This document shows positions 45,130 to 57,287 of a stretch of DNA of 64,000 nucleotides, piece by piece. The translations under genes were made by a program, and so were the position numbers. The stretch comes from Ephemerocybe angulata. Lineage: Eukaryota > Basidiomycota > Agaricomycetes > Agaricales > Psathyrellaceae. Under the pieces are notes generated by a model. That model had not been told where the DNA came from. It saw only the letters and a list, made by a program, of their open reading frames with translations, and searched no databases. Position 1 is the stretch's first letter. Each line of letters opens with the position of its first letter. The DNA is taken from assembly GCA_013368325.1 (NCBI GenBank), contig JAACJK010000123.1, positions 1 to 64,000 on the forward strand. The letters run 5' to 3'.

Positions 45130-45138
45130 CTTTTATCC
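45130..45138 (-). promoter_or_regulatory. TATA-like box of the 871-residue gene
   Basis: Minus strand ggataaaagc, about 125 bases upstream of the ATG at 45006. Confidence 0.4.
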
Positions 45139-47274
45139 TGGGTTGACGGATTAGGGAAGTCAGGAGAGGCGTAGTGGGACGCCACTGTTCTTTCATATCC
45201 ATGATTGTTCCTAGAATTCGTTCAAGTCAAAAGAGATGGTGTTATCCTGATCCATTAGATATCACTACTGAGTCCCCAGGGCCTGAATTTCATTCTAGGT
45301 TAGTTTTCTCCTCCCCGCAAACGAGTGAGAACGAGCACGTACGTGTCTATGAAGCCTGGGGCTTCCATCATTCCATATAGATATAGACACCTTCGTTGGA
45401 TAGATATTGACCCCGACCCCATGATGACAACCAGACTCCTGACGCCCCGGACGATTGTGAGGACTCAGGAACGAGCTTGAGGTCGAGTCAAGGTCGAGCC
45501 CGGTTCAAAATTCACTGGGCCAGCCATCAAAGATTTTACAGTCCGCTGACCCCAGCGCTCAAAATGCCGGCGGGGCAGTCATTGGGCAGTCAGGGACAGA
45601 AAAAGGCCATGGCAGATGTCCTGAAGATGGACAGATAGCTTTCCAAAAGCAAAATTCCATTGCAGCGCTACTAAGCTAAGAGAGGGCTATGAAGGACCGC
45701 ACCGGACAAAATTATTCTGACTTGATTTGGGTCGAATTCTGGTCTTGATTCAAGCTCAACTCGTTTTTGATCTGTTGTGACAGCTTCACTTCGATTTGAT
45801 GGCTCTTCGACTTGAACTTGATGGGGCAGAACCCCCTCAACTTCATCTCTTGCCACTGCGCCTGGTATCGACGATTTCTTGCCATTGCCATCCCAATCAA
45901 CTAAGAGTCAATGCCCATCCTCCTCCGCGCCGCACCATGTCCCGCTTCAACTCGATATAATACAGCACACAGAAGTTCAAACTATATCTATCATTGAGAC
46001 TTGAAAGGACCACCCGCGCGAGGGGCGTGTGCACAGGACACGGGAGCACGAGGGACTCGTCCATGGCCTCGGACGCGTTACAGCAGTGTACTACAGCACT
46101 CCGTCGGACGCGTCAAAGTGCGCGGCGGAACCCGGGGAAACCCAAATGTAGGGGTCGGCGCCGAGCATCGATTTGTCAATATCGGACATGGTGTTCGCAT
46201 TTTGGGAGTCGGTCAGACGCACCCTCCACGTCTGAATCGCTGATAGTTATTCTGCTAAGCATTCGCAGACCATACTAGCATGAAACAGTTGAAAATCCAA
46301 CCTATTCATGCATGACAAACACTTCAGAGTGATTCAAGTTGTAAAGATTTAAAAGAACACCTATGTCGTCCCAGTAGAATACGGCAGAGCTCCTGCTAGT
46401 GAAAGTGTCAACACCAGTGGCGCACTGCGAGCATGTCCTATTGTGACACCCATGACCTGGGAAAGATCTTGCACCCGCATGTTCTGTCTTTGTAGTAGCA
46501 CGATAGCCTGCCAGCCGATGATAGAGATTATGAGCTACTCGGCGCTGGCCTTACCCTGGACCCTTACCCAAATTGATAGTGCCACAGTTGATTCCCCGTA
46601 GATCCATATATGTGCAGTGTTTGTGGCTAGCCATGGCACGCATGTCCAGCGTAACCTGGCGGGCTAGATCATCCTAGATGCCAGAGAAAAAGACGACCAT
46701 CTTTCGGCATCACAGGGCATGATTTGCAGAAGCCTCGGCGCTAAATGTGCACCTGGAAAAGCCCTGCAAGCAGCGGGTCGAGCACGACATCCATGCTGCC
46801 TGTGGGGGGACAAGTGGTGTGCCCGGTGCCGAGTCGGTGCTTGGGGCGGACGCAGCGGCGCTCTGAAGTCGGGACTCTGGAGTGGCCCGAAGACTCCAGC
46901 CTGGACCGTAACAAGGACGTGTACGAGGTGCTCGCGAGAGTGGGCACGTCGCCCAAGAATGTTGAGTTGGAGTCTGTGGTGGTTCAAGAATGTTGTCTGA
47001 ATCGATGGCCATCAGAGCGACGCCTTCCCATCAAAGCGACAGTCTTCACCATCAAGTTGACTTTCCTCACCATCAAAACGACGTTCTTCCTCCTCCAAGC
47101 TGCGGTCTCCCTCGGGCAATTCTGATTCAGGAAGGGTTAAATTTCAGAACGTTATTGTCCGGTGGTGGCCGGCATAGAGGGCGGCCAGGAATAGCCAATA
47201 ATTGGTGATGTTACTTGCAAATGCCAAGGAGGTACAGGCTCAATTAGATTACGGATTCTCATTGATTTTGGACT
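45139..47274. other. Intergenic stretch of 2.1 kb, no gene seen
   Basis: Short overlapping frames only. A small tandem repeat lies at about 47029-47093: three units of about 21 bases beginning catcaa(a/g)nngac. No transposon ends were recognised. Confidence 0.5.
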
Positions 47275-48985
47275 AGATCGTGGGTATACAGTGCTACATG
47301 CCCTTGGTGTGGACGGTATACTGGTTCTATGAAGATTCTGTTTTATGCTCGACCACCGGCCAGGTGAGTGGGAGCCCGCCTTAGCACCACATCCCAACTT
47401 TGGGCGCTTATGACAGGGTGGACATACACAAGCCATGCGTACATACATCTACACCGCTTTTACCGAGATGATGAGTTCTTTTATCCCCCCATCGACCCGT
47501 GCAGATATACATACCTTAGTTGGGTGGATATTCACCCGGTGACCGCCTTGACCGAGATGCTGACTCCTTCCATCCCCCCATCGACCTCCGCACTTAGAAG
47601 GCGCAGCGTCTTCTCCAGCGTCAAACTTCTTTGGGCCGCTTTTTCTATTTCTCCTCGTCGGGGCGGAGACTCGGGTGAGATGAAGACCTCAATGGAAAGC
47701 AACTTCTGGAGGTGCTTTGCAATGACATTTATCATGGTTCGAGCGTCATCAATCTGTCGGGTATGCTGCTCCTTGTGATAGTCGGAAAGGCCTGGAAAGG
47801 AGTACTGGGTAGGATAGTTAACTTCGCCATATGGGAAGTGCGTAAGCTTGAGGATGGAAAGAAGTCCCAGGTGGATATAAAGGTGTTGGAGTGAGTTGTT
47901 CTTTGGATCGAAGCTTGCAAGTGAAATGGAGATTGGCGAAAATGGGGGTTGTTCCCATGTCCTCCTCTTTGAGAGATCGAAGGTGAGCGAGCTCAAGGAT
48001 GTGCACGTGTAGAACGAGATGAACTGGTTGTCTGGGTAATCCTGCATATTGGGGTGGGACGACATGACCTCTCTGAGGTGCAGCTCGTGCATGGACGGCC
48101 CGATTCTGGTTAAGATTTTGGCAAGGGTTGCGTGGTGCTCTATAAATCTGCAAGCAAAATGAAGGGTGCGAAGAGATGATTTATCGTTGAAGACCACATC
48201 TGTGTTAAGAAATAGGTAAGGGAGGAGGCACATGCGGTACGGCTCGTCCTGGAATTTGAACTCGGAAAGGGAGAGTACGGGCCCGTCCGCGTTGATTTCT
48301 TCAGGAGTAGACACGGTGGATGAGAGGGTCACGTTCTTGCATGAAAGGGCTTGGAGGTGCGGGGAAGCTTGTCTTAAGAGGTCGGCCAGTGCGGAAATAG
48401 AGGGAAAGTCACAGCACATGATGACAAGCGAGCGAAGAGTTGACCTTCTCAGCACTTCTTTGAGGGCAACGACGCAGGGCGGCTGAAATTTCTGAAACTT
48501 TATGGTCTCCAGGGGTTGAAAGCTGGGGCCCAGCACGAAATCGCGGACGTTCTGGAGGAGCACCAAAATCTGGACAATGCTGGTCGTCCTCTCCAAAGGT
48601 GATCCAACCTGAAACTTCCTGATGTACCCGGCAAGATGAGGGCTAGTTTTCAGCACAGAAGCGAGGTTGCAAGATTTGGCTTTGGTGAAGATACGTATGC
48701 ATCGGAAGAGCTGGCGCTGGGTGGGGTAGATAAAGGCTTTGGAGACTAGGCCGAGGGATTTGAGGTCGTCATCGGCCGTATGTGACGCGATGACATCGTG
48801 GATCTCAACGGGCAACGTAGGCATTGTTGGGACGCGTAGCTGGGATGCCTAGTTCTACTACGGCGCTGCAGGGGAGTGGAGGTCAAGGAAGAAGAGCAGA
48901 CAAAGAGCCGACGCCACAGCGCCTCACACCGCGTGGAACAGGTCAGTCAGCATGTCTTCGTGAGAACAAAGCCTGCCACCAATAG
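47275..48985 (-). repeat. Inverted segmental duplication, copy 1
   Basis: About 1.7 kb matches 55575-57283 in opposite orientation. It covers the F-box gene, about 160 bp upstream and about 260 bp downstream. The flank cgcgtagctgggatgcctag next to the ATG is shared exactly. Confidence 0.85.
47532..48824 (-). CDS. F-box-like protein, copy 1 (430 residues, no intron)
   Basis: The N-terminus MPTLPVEIHDVIASHTADDD and LKSLGLVSKAF fits an F-box: Leu-Pro-x-Glu-Ile followed by a Ser-Leu-x-x-Val-Ser core. The remainder is typical of basidiomycete F-box proteins with irregular leucine-rich stretches (LRSLVIMCCDFPSISALADL, LQALSCKNVTLSS). Such proteins recruit substrates to SCF ubiquitin ligases through Skp1; the target here is unknown. 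The inverted copy at 55.7 kb encodes a protein of the same length with about 27 differences by my count. Both frames are intact, so both may be functional. Confidence 0.75.
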   Translation of the reverse strand: MPTLPVEIHDVIASHTADDDLKSLGLVSKAFIYPTQRQLFRCIRIFTKAKSCNLASVLKTSPHLAGYIRKFQVGSPLERTTSIVQILVLLQNVRDFVLGPSFQPLETIKFQKFQPPCVVALKEVLRRSTLRSLVIMCCDFPSISALADLLRQASPHLQALSCKNVTLSSTVSTPEEINADGPVLSLSEFKFQDEPYRMCLLPYLFLNTDVVFNDKSSLRTLHFACRFIEHHATLAKILTRIGPSMHELHLREVMSSHPNMQDYPDNQFISFYTCTSLSSLTFDLSKRRTWEQPPFSPISISLASFDPKNNSLQHLYIHLGLLSILKLTHFPYGEVNYPTQYSFPGLSDYHKEQHTRQIDDARTMINVIAKHLQKLLSIEVFISPESPPRRGEIEKAAQRSLTLEKTLRLLSAEVDGGMEGVSISVKAVTG

Positions 48986-49084
48986 CTTGGCGGGAAGGAA
49001 AGTGAGCGAACTTCGAATACATATCAGGTCTAAAGTCTTTAATTTCGACTCAGATTTGTAGAACGTGATATACACATGCTTTGG

Positions 49085-50816
49085 TCAAAGGAAGCCAAAA
49101 TCACCGTCAAGGACCTTGGAGTCATAGGGGACACTGCGCCTGTTCTTGGGAGGGAGTGGAGTATACGATAGAGGAAGCGGCCCTTGCTCAGCATGAGCAG
49201 TGGCAATTTTAATAGGGAAGTCAGCGAAAGACTCAGGAACGGGCGGTGCTGAAGCAGCAGAGCCTTTCCTACCATGCCTCACCCTCTTCGTTGTCTGAGG
49301 GATGACGCTGACGTCGAGATCATGGGATAGTTTGACGGAGATGGTCACCGCATGCTAAACGCCAAAGGTTAGGTACCAGATAAATTTAAGAGCACCCAAG
49401 AGGCTTCGCACTCACCGAAACACGCAAGAACGGAGTTTCACAGGAGGGCAAGTGTCCAATATCGACATGAATCCCTCCTTCCATATAGAAGTGTTTTCCA
49501 CTGATCTGAGGTGTCCACCAGACAGCGGTTCCGCGTTCATCTTCACGTGTACTTCGCTCGTCGTCTTCTACTAACCCACCCACATAGTCGCAAGTGTGCC
49601 TTCCCGTTGGCGTTTGCCGAGGATCTTGTTGATGGTGAACTTGCTGTGTGATCCCCAGCGATATGCACCGCTGTTTTGCGAAATTTGTAGCGAGGGACGT
49701 GCTATCGACGCGGTCTTGCTTTTCATACTCGACATGGCGGTTCTTGTAGATCAGGTAGCAAGGAATTGATGTCCCTCGGGTGTATACGGTCGGCTTGGCA
49801 ATGTATGCCTAAAGCGATGGTCATGAGTAAGACAGCACGAACGACAAGAAATATTCAGATCTTACCGTGCACTCAAGGGTAATCGCGGTGGGGTCGAACC
49901 CGTCCTTACTTGACACCCGAAGCTCCATTCGTTGCACCATCTGCCATCCATCAGGGTCATCCTCAGGCCCTGGAAGAGCCAAACCGCTGACATAGGCCAA
50001 GGCTCGCAAAGGACAAAGTGGTGGCGGTCGAATAAACGGAATATAGAGAACGGAAGCTGTAGCCCTGGAGAAAAACACATTAGAAATTTATATACGTTCT
50101 CTGCGGCATCAACGTACCGATGCTTGACGCTCAAAAGCCCTGCCGTCGTGACCTTCAAAATGACCTCGTAGGCGACGTTGGCGTAGACTCCCCGTTCCGT
50201 CACGGTTTGCGGCGTCAAATACGTGTTTTCGCTACTGCTCTGGGTCCTGCTACGTTGCTTCGAACCAGTAACTACGCTCGTAACCTCTATGGGGAACGGG
50301 AAGGAGAATTGCCACTCATAGGATCCTTGGAGCTTGCCCGTGCTAGTTGTTTTATTCCAGATCGGATGAACGACTTCAAGGAAGGTGTGAGTGCTGGCAA
50401 ATTCCGATAGAGAGCTCGTCACCATACTGCCCCGAAGCTGTTCCTTCAACATAAGCATACCCCGAGCACGGACCGTTGCGAAATACACTGACCACAACGG
50501 CTATAGATGTGACCGTCCGAGGGCGCTTCAAGTCCAGCATCACGGAGCCTTCTACGTTCTCTCCACCGATATATCGCGGGCGTCGAACTGGAAGGGCAGC
50601 GGGGACGGTGCTGAGCAGGCGGAGAGTCGCCCATGGTTGCGGATCGCCGGTTGAACCTGGGTTCTTCTCGATACAGAAATCGAAAGCCTGCCGCGAGTCC
50701 CCTTCGCCTGGACGTCCGTGATCGAGAGACGATATATCGAAGTCGCCTGGGTCTAAATAGCTAGGAAGGGTGACATGGGAAAGGGTGGAATAACGAGGAG
50801 GGTTCACGCTTTCCAT
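49085..50816 (-). CDS. Arrestin-like (alpha-arrestin N domain) protein
   Basis: Five exons give 505 residues: 50816-50487, 50443-50118, 50064-49866, 49808-49416 and 49354-49085. Phases agree at all joins. The N-terminus carries YSTLSHVTLPSYL. RRPRYIGGENVEGSVMLDLK and RPRTVTSIAVVVS, followed across the first intron by EQLRGSMVTSS and THTFLEVVHPIWN, give the arrestin N-domain beta strands (the conserved Y-x-x-G-E-x-x-x-G). GSYEWQFSFPFPIEV and VAYEVILKVTTAGLLSVKHR continue the fold. Alpha-arrestins act as adaptors linking membrane transporters to ubiquitin ligases and endocytosis. I see no clear PPxY motif, so how it would recruit a ligase is open. Confidence 0.8.
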
Positions 50817-52060
50817 TGAGTGGGGTAGAGACTGCTATGCGGCGATGTGTATATGTTACTGACGGTATTTCAGTTATAAAGCCTCAGGCCTCAGGCCTCA
50901 GGCTTCAGGGCGGCGATCCGACCGACGGTGTCAAAGAATGTGTCGCATGAGCAGGGCAGTTGACCGCAATGCACCGATATGGTCTGGACTGCTTAGTACT
51001 AACGACAATTCAAATTTGCCAAAAGCCCCAGTGATTTCAGCGAGAGATAGGCGATAGATGATTAGATCGCTGGATATGAACTCACTCAAGTGACCCCATC
51101 ACAAGGATGTCGAGTCAATGATAGTGCAGTCCAAGCAGCCGCATGTTCTTGCCGCTTGTAAATGAAATTGCGGCGAGGCGGTCAGACGAAGGTTGCCAGG
51201 GCCACAGATCCCGAAGTCCCTGATTTTCAAACAGCCCAATTCCATCAGCAGCGCAACGCTAAGTTTGCAAATCCAATATCTAGCTGAAACACTTGGATCG
51301 TGCCAATATTAGCAAACGTCAACCAAAGACAATAACGACACATACCCCTTGGATGATCTGAGCCATATGCCGAATGCCACTACATCACGACTCACGAGGT
51401 TCATTCAGCGGCTGTATCTAGCGAATCAGAGGGTTTGGAGTAGTTCGTTCAGTATTGAACGAAAACAGTCGAATCCGTTCAGATCTGTATTCTTTTATAT
51501 TAGCTTGCATCTCTAGGGAGAGTGACCTAACCGAGATGCACTTAGTTTTCCCCCCTTAGGACGAAGAGTTGATCATGGTCATGAGGTCGGCGTCCGATGT
51601 CTGCGACGAAAAGTGGCCGAGCAGGGTTTTAAGATAGTGTAAAAGGTCAGCTCTGTGTGAGAAAGATAAACTGCATGCGCATGAGTTTAGTCATATAATA
51701 GAAACAGGGTGGCAAACTGAAGAAACGCGATAGAACTGGAGGGTAGATGGGTCAGGAAGTAAGTCAAGGAAGCGAATTTCGCTGGACTGAGAAGGTTGGT
51801 CATCGGCCGTGAGAATATGATACCTTATTAGCACGAGCCCATTTCCCTCAGACTCCGAGCCCCTGCCAATTTCCACCTCCTCCTCCTCCTTCCTTTACAC
51901 TGGTACTTCTCCTGCCCTCTTTAACTGCGGCAGAAACAGGACGACCGGAAGCGTGTATCCAACCCAAACCTAGTCATACCATTCATTGGTGACCACTGGT
52001 CGGCAGAGGCAACGTTGATCCAAAGTCCGATAGAGTCAAGAACCCGCAGATTCACGAACA
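50817..52060. other. Intergenic stretch between divergent genes, no gene seen
   Basis: It contains three direct copies of gcctcaggcct-like words at 50880-50908. The rest shows no consistent coding frame. It holds the promoters of the arrestin-like gene and TAF4. Confidence 0.5.
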
Positions 52061-54133
52061 ATGTCCACTCCCGGAGTGAAGCAGGATCCCGATGTAGGAT
52101 CCTCTAGCGCTACACCAGCGCCAACACCGACCCCGGCCCCACCACCGGTGTCGACGGCCCCCAGCATGTCTGTGCAGACATACCCTTCCCCCGCACACGC
52201 GCAATGGGCAAACCGTGAGTGTCACAACTACCCCTTCTCTCCCGACCCCAAGACCATGGGGTCCGACCGACCAGCCCCACCCTAGTGGGAAATATAGGGG
52301 AGGACGGTAGGACGTGACTCCAACGACGAAAATTAGGCTTTGGAGGCCCCAATACGTCCTTGATACCAAAGGTCTGACTGTTGGTCGGACGGGGGGTCGC
52401 AAAATTGGCCCGAACTTTCTGGGTCCGCGGACCAATGGTCGTTCAGACCATGCCAACACTGGCGGAGTCTCTTCAATCTTTGGCTTGGATGAAATCTATT
52501 CCAATTGACTGACATTCAACTTTCATAGAACGTTAGTAGAAATCGAAGCTTCTCCATGCACTTGGAAAAACTAAAGGACCGTAGAATCGCAGATGGTCAT
52601 AGACCCGCAGCTGCAGGCGGTTAAATCATCGATGGTCCCAGTGTACGTCTCATTTATTAACCCCCGGGTGTCTTATATTAAAGGGGAACAGGACCACACC
52701 AACGACGAGCACGAACCAGGCGACCATCGCGGCGTACTACCAAGCCGCCGCGTACCAGCACTACCCCCAGCACTACCAATACCACCAATCCTACCTAGCC
52801 GCCCAGCAACAGCAGCAACAACAAGCTCAGCAAGCCCAACAGGCGCAGCAGCAGGCACAACAGCAACAAGCCCAGCAGCACCAACAACAGCAGCAACAGG
52901 CTGCTGCCGCGCCGATCACACAGAGGGCGACTTTCTCGGTCGCGACGACACCGGCACCCCCCACACCGGTGACCGCAGTGCACACTCCTGCAGTTGCAAC
53001 GACGGCTCAGACGGCGACGGCGACTGCCAACGCCGCTGCTGCCGCGAACAACAACAGTCTGGACACGAGCGACCTCGCGACGCTCAACGACGCCCTCGGG
53101 AGCGCGGGCGTCGATCTTCGAGTAAGTAGACACTATTACACTTCCCTCTCAAATACTAAAAACGTCCCCACAGGCGGAAGAAGAGTCGCTCCAGCGACAC
53201 GACCTCCACTTCCCCTCGCACCTCCAAACCAACACCTCCATCTACCTCCAAAACCGGCAATACGAAGACCGCAGCCGCAAACAAGCCCCAAAGCCCGCCT
53301 TCAACACGCAGACCCTCGGCGCCACGATGCGCACGATCGGCACCGAGTACAAGGTGACGCGCATCCCCGAGGACGCGGTGAACTACATGGCGCTCGCGCT
53401 GCGCGCGCGCATGCAGGATCTGGTGACCGCGATGATCGAGGCGGGGCGCTACCGCAAGGAGGCGCAGTTCGACCGGCCCGCGAGCATCTACGAGGGCGAC
53501 ACGCAAATGCCGATGTGGAGTATCGTGGTGAGGAGCGATGTGGCGAAGCAGCTGGCGGTGCTCGAGCGCGTGGAGAGGGAGGATGAGCTGAGGATCCGGA
53601 GGGAGCGGAAGGAGCGGCAGGAGATGACGGCGCAGCACACTGCGAACCTCGTCGCGCAGGCGAACGGGGCTGGGATGGTGGGGATCGAGCCTGGCAATGG
53701 GAATGGGGGGATGGGACTTGGCGGGATGGATGAGGAGGGTGGTGCACCGAAAAAGAAGAAGAAGAAAGATGGTCCTGGAGTGACGGCGCGCAATTTGAGC
53801 GAGGATGTGCGGAAGAAGATGTCGAATGCGGTGGCGACGCAGGCGGCGGGGTTGGGGAAGTACTCGTGGATGACGGCGGGTGCGGGGAGTGCCCCTGCGG
53901 TGAAGAAGGCAGCGACGCCTGCGGGGACGGGGGCGGGTGCGGGGGGAAGCTCGTGGGCGAAGCCGTATGTGCCCAAGAAGCCGCAGCCGGAGAAGACGCC
54001 GACCGCTGCGACGACACCGACGACGGAGGAGGAGCCCGGGAAGGTTACGGTGACGATGCGCGATGCCGTGTTTGTGCTCGAGAAGGAGAGGGGGCATGGT
54101 GGTGGACGTGGGTCGGCGAGGGGGTGGAAGTGA
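52061..54133 (+). CDS. TAF4: Transcription initiation factor TFIID subunit 4 (TAF4)
   Basis: Exon 1 (52061-52214) encodes a Pro/Thr-rich start (MSTPGVKQDPDVG). A middle exon from about 52685 to 53121 encodes a Tyr-rich stretch and a long Gln/Ala tract (52801-52910), ending SGVDLR-like at the splice. The last exon (53174-54133) encodes the TAF4 domain: AEEESLQRHDL, TMRTIGTEYKVTRIPEDAVN and YMALALRARMQDLVTAMIEA (histone-like fold), PMWSIVVRSDVAKQLAVLER, and NLSEDVRKKMSNAV with GLGKYSWM near the C-terminus. TAF4 pairs with TAF12 through a histone-like fold and is needed to assemble TFIID. The join between exon 1 and the Gln-rich exon is unresolved: a single 470-base intron does not keep phase with the visible acceptors, so a small exon is probably missing from this model. 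Confidence 0.88.
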
Positions 54134-54418
54134 TGCTACCGATAGTTCCTACTACTGCTACTACCAACTCTCAAAGACATCTGTATTCTGTACTTTTCTC
54201 TCGACTACTTCAATTTGTATATACTATATGCACCGAGGGATGATCCCAACAACATCAGTGGCGATGTCCGTTCATTCAAGTTCCAGTGATAAGCGTCGAG
54301 CTCACAGCCGGTGAACACGATCATGTCCAGAGCGTCCATGCCGTTGCCGCAGTCCTTCTTTTCCCCTTACCACCACCACGACCCTGACCGGTAGATGGCC
54401 AAACTTGACCTTCTAGCT

Positions 54419-55077
54419 ATGCGAGCAGTACTGTTCTCCCTCGCCATCCTCCTCGCAGCATGCACATGCTTCGTCTCCGCACACAAACACTCCGTAAGCC
54501 CCCAACCCCACTAACCTACTCTATCATCACTCACATCACACCCATACCACTCAGGATTCAGAGCAACCCCACCTCCACCGCCGCTCCTCGCCCTCGCACT
54601 TCGAGCGCCGAAGCGCCCATATCGCTGCACTATTTGACGCCCTCCCCATCAACCGGCGCGCCTACGACGAATCGCACGCCTACCGCCGTGAAGTGCACGC
54701 CGAGCTCGCGTACCGGCGCTCCATTGACGAGGAGGATGACCTGGAGGCGCGCTGGAGGTGGATGTATAGATGCATCAAGTGCGGGGAGAAGTTCTTCTTT
54801 TCCAAGAATGTGAGTAAGGATTACTATGCCTGATGATCGGTGGAGGCGCGCTAAGCGCTTCTGGATTTGAATTTTGGGCGCTCGTTGACTGGAACCCTTC
54901 TGTGATGTGGAATAGGCGCAGAAACATTGGAAGACGCATAAAATCTCCGCTCCTCAACTCCAGAACCTCGTTGCGGAGAAGACCAAGACGCGGAAGTCGA
55001 CCGGCGAGTTTGGTTATGGGTCTAGTACGAAAGTTGAATCCAGTGAAGCCGAGGGAGGACGGAGAGCTACCATCTGA
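54419..55077 (+). CDS. Small predicted secreted protein with one C2H2 zinc finger
   Basis: Three exons, 54419-54493, 54555-54809 and 54916-55077, give 163 residues. The N-terminus MRAVLFSLAILLAACTCFVS is a clear signal peptide. A charged, Arg/His/Ser-rich middle follows. Then comes one classical finger, YRCIKCGEKFFFSKN joined across the second intron to AQKHWKTH (Cys-x2-Cys-x12-His-x3-His), and a Ser/Lys-rich tail. A signal peptide on a single-finger protein is unusual: the protein may be exported, or the N-terminus may be a membrane anchor. The exon with the finger and the last exon were copied to 57.29-57.61 kb. Confidence 0.75.
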
Positions 55078-55574
55078 ACCCTCCGCCGACTTAAAATGCA
55101 GTCCTTTGGCAGGCGCTCACCGCTTTATTCCTAGCACACCGTCGTCTACCCTCCAATTGCCGCTATTTTCAAGTTGCCGCCACCGCCACCACCGACCCCT
55201 TCTCCCTTCCGTACATCCTCAGCGATCAGGAGCGCGGGGGTACGGAGTCAAATAGCCTAAGTACCTATGACCGTCTTTAGATCTATAAGCTACTCCAGAT
55301 ACATTGCAGATCCATAGGGAAGTAACATAAGACTGGCCACTGGATCACCTAGTCCAAAACGTCAACCTCCTCCTTGTCTGTGATGATATAAGAGAGCAAG
55401 AAACGAGAACGGCCCATTAATATTGGGTGACCCAAAAGTACCTCATGTGCCAATCCTCTAGACTCGTGACCAGTGCCGCTCTATGAGGCCGCAGGCGAAA
55501 CCTCGATAGATGATCCCTCATAGAGGGATCGGTTACAGGTCTACCAATCCTCGGGCTTCCCTCAATTTGGTAGA
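55078..55574. other. Intergenic stretch, no gene seen
   Basis: 3' region of the zinc-finger gene up to the edge of the duplicated F-box segment. Nothing else recognised. Confidence 0.5.
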
Positions 55575-57283
55575 AGCAGCCCGTGTTCTCACGAACACAT
55601 GCTGACTGGTTCCACGACAATGAATCTGATGCAGTGTGGCGGCTGCTCTTTGTCTACTCTTCTTCCTTGACCTCCACTCCCCTGCAGCGCCGTAGTAGAA
55701 CTAGGCATCCCAGCTACGCGTCCCAACAATGCCTACGTTGCCCGTTGAGATCCACGATGTCATCGCGTCACATACGGCCGACGCTGACCTCAAATCCCTC
55801 GGCGTAGTCTCCAAAGCCTTTATCTACCCCACCCAGCGCCAGCTCTTCCGATGCATACGTATCTTCACCATAACCAACTCTCGCAAACTCGCATCTGTGC
55901 TGAAAATCAGTCCCCATCTTGCCGGGTACATCAGGAAGTTTCAGGTTGGATCAGCTTTGGAGAGGACGACCAGCATTGTCCAGATTTTGGGGCTCCTCCA
56001 GAACGTCCGCGATTTCGTGCTGGGCCCCAGCTTTCAACGCCTGGAGACCATAAAGTTTCAGAAATTTCAGCCGCCCTGCGTCGTTGCCCTCAAAGAAGTC
56101 CTGAGAAGGTCAACTCTTCGCTCGCTTGTCATCATGTGCTGTGACTTTCCCTCTATTTCCGCACTGGCCGACCTCTTAAGACAAGCTTCCCCGCACCTCC
56201 AAACCCTTTCATGCAAGAACGTGACCCTCTCATCCACCGTGTCTACTCCTGAAGAAATCAACGCGGACGCGCCCGTACTCTCCCTTTCCGAGTTCAAATT
56301 CCAGGACGAGCCGTACCGCATGTGCCTCCTCCCTTACCTATTTCTTAACACAGATGTGGTCTTCCACGATACATCATCTCTTCAAACCCTTCATTTTGCT
56401 TGCAGAGTTATAGAGCACCACGCAACCCTCGCCAAAATCTTAACAAGGATCGGGCCGTCCATGCACGAGCTGCACCTCAGAGAGGTCATGTCGTCCCACC
56501 CCAATATGCAGGATTACCCAGACAACCAGTTCATCTCGTTCTACACGTGCACATCCTTGAGCTCGCTCACCTTCGATTTCTCAACGAGGATGACATGGGA
56601 ACACCCCCCATTTTCGCCAATCTCCATTTCCCTTGCAAGCTTCGACCCAAAGAACAACTCGCTCCAACACCTTTATATCCACCTGGGACTTCTTTCCATC
56701 CTCAAGCTTACGCATTTCCCATATGGCGAAGTTAACTATCCTACCCAATACGCCTTTCCAGGCCTTCCCGACTATCACAAGGAGCAGCATACCCGACAGA
56801 TTGATGACGCTCGAACCATGATAAATGTCATTGCAAAGCACCTCCAGAAGTTGCTTTCCATTGAGTTCTTCATCTCACCCGAGTCTCCGCCCCGACAAGG
56901 AGAAATAGAAAAAGCGGCCCAAAGAAGTTTGACGCTGGAGAAGACGCTGCGCCTTCTAACTGCGGAGGTCGATGGGAGGATGGAAGGAGTCAGCATCTCG
57001 GTCAAGGCGGTCACCGGGTGAATATCCACCCAACTAAGGTATGTATATCTGTACGGGTCGATGGGGGTATAAAGGAACTCACCATCTCGTTAAAAGCGGT
57101 GTAGACGCATGTACGCATGGCTTGGAACCTCCTACTTACTCGTGCAGGCCACTCTGTCATAAGCACCCAAAGTTGCGAGGCGGCGCTAAGGCGGACTCCC
57201 ACTCACCTGGCCTAGTTTGAACGAGCATAAAACGGGATCTCCATAGTACCGTCTATACCAAGTGCATGTAGCACTGTATGTCT
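55575..57283 (+). repeat. Inverted segmental duplication, copy 2
   Basis: Matches 47275-48985 in opposite orientation. The right edge meets, within a few bases, the start of the copied zinc-finger gene fragment (57288). Confidence 0.85.
55729..57021 (+). CDS. F-box-like protein, copy 2 (430 residues, no intron)
   Basis: Same length and start as the gene at 47532-48824, with MPTLPVEIHDVIASHTADAD and LKSLGVVSKAF as the F-box core. Differences cluster in a short stretch after RCIRIF (ITNSRK here, KAKSCN in copy 1) and near position 300. No stop or frameshift is seen. Downstream sequence up to about 57283 is also shared with the other copy. Confidence 0.75.
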   Translation: MPTLPVEIHDVIASHTADADLKSLGVVSKAFIYPTQRQLFRCIRIFTITNSRKLASVLKISPHLAGYIRKFQVGSALERTTSIVQILGLLQNVRDFVLGPSFQRLETIKFQKFQPPCVVALKEVLRRSTLRSLVIMCCDFPSISALADLLRQASPHLQTLSCKNVTLSSTVSTPEEINADAPVLSLSEFKFQDEPYRMCLLPYLFLNTDVVFHDTSSLQTLHFACRVIEHHATLAKILTRIGPSMHELHLREVMSSHPNMQDYPDNQFISFYTCTSLSSLTFDFSTRMTWEHPPFSPISISLASFDPKNNSLQHLYIHLGLLSILKLTHFPYGEVNYPTQYAFPGLPDYHKEQHTRQIDDARTMINVIAKHLQKLLSIEFFISPESPPRQGEIEKAAQRSLTLEKTLRLLTAEVDGRMEGVSISVKAVTG

Positions 57284-57287
57284 ACCC

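Noticed and set aside
53156..54097. 313-codon Arg/Leu-rich ORF on the minus strand
   Set aside because: Antisense of the TAF4 domain exon, which has clear family motifs.
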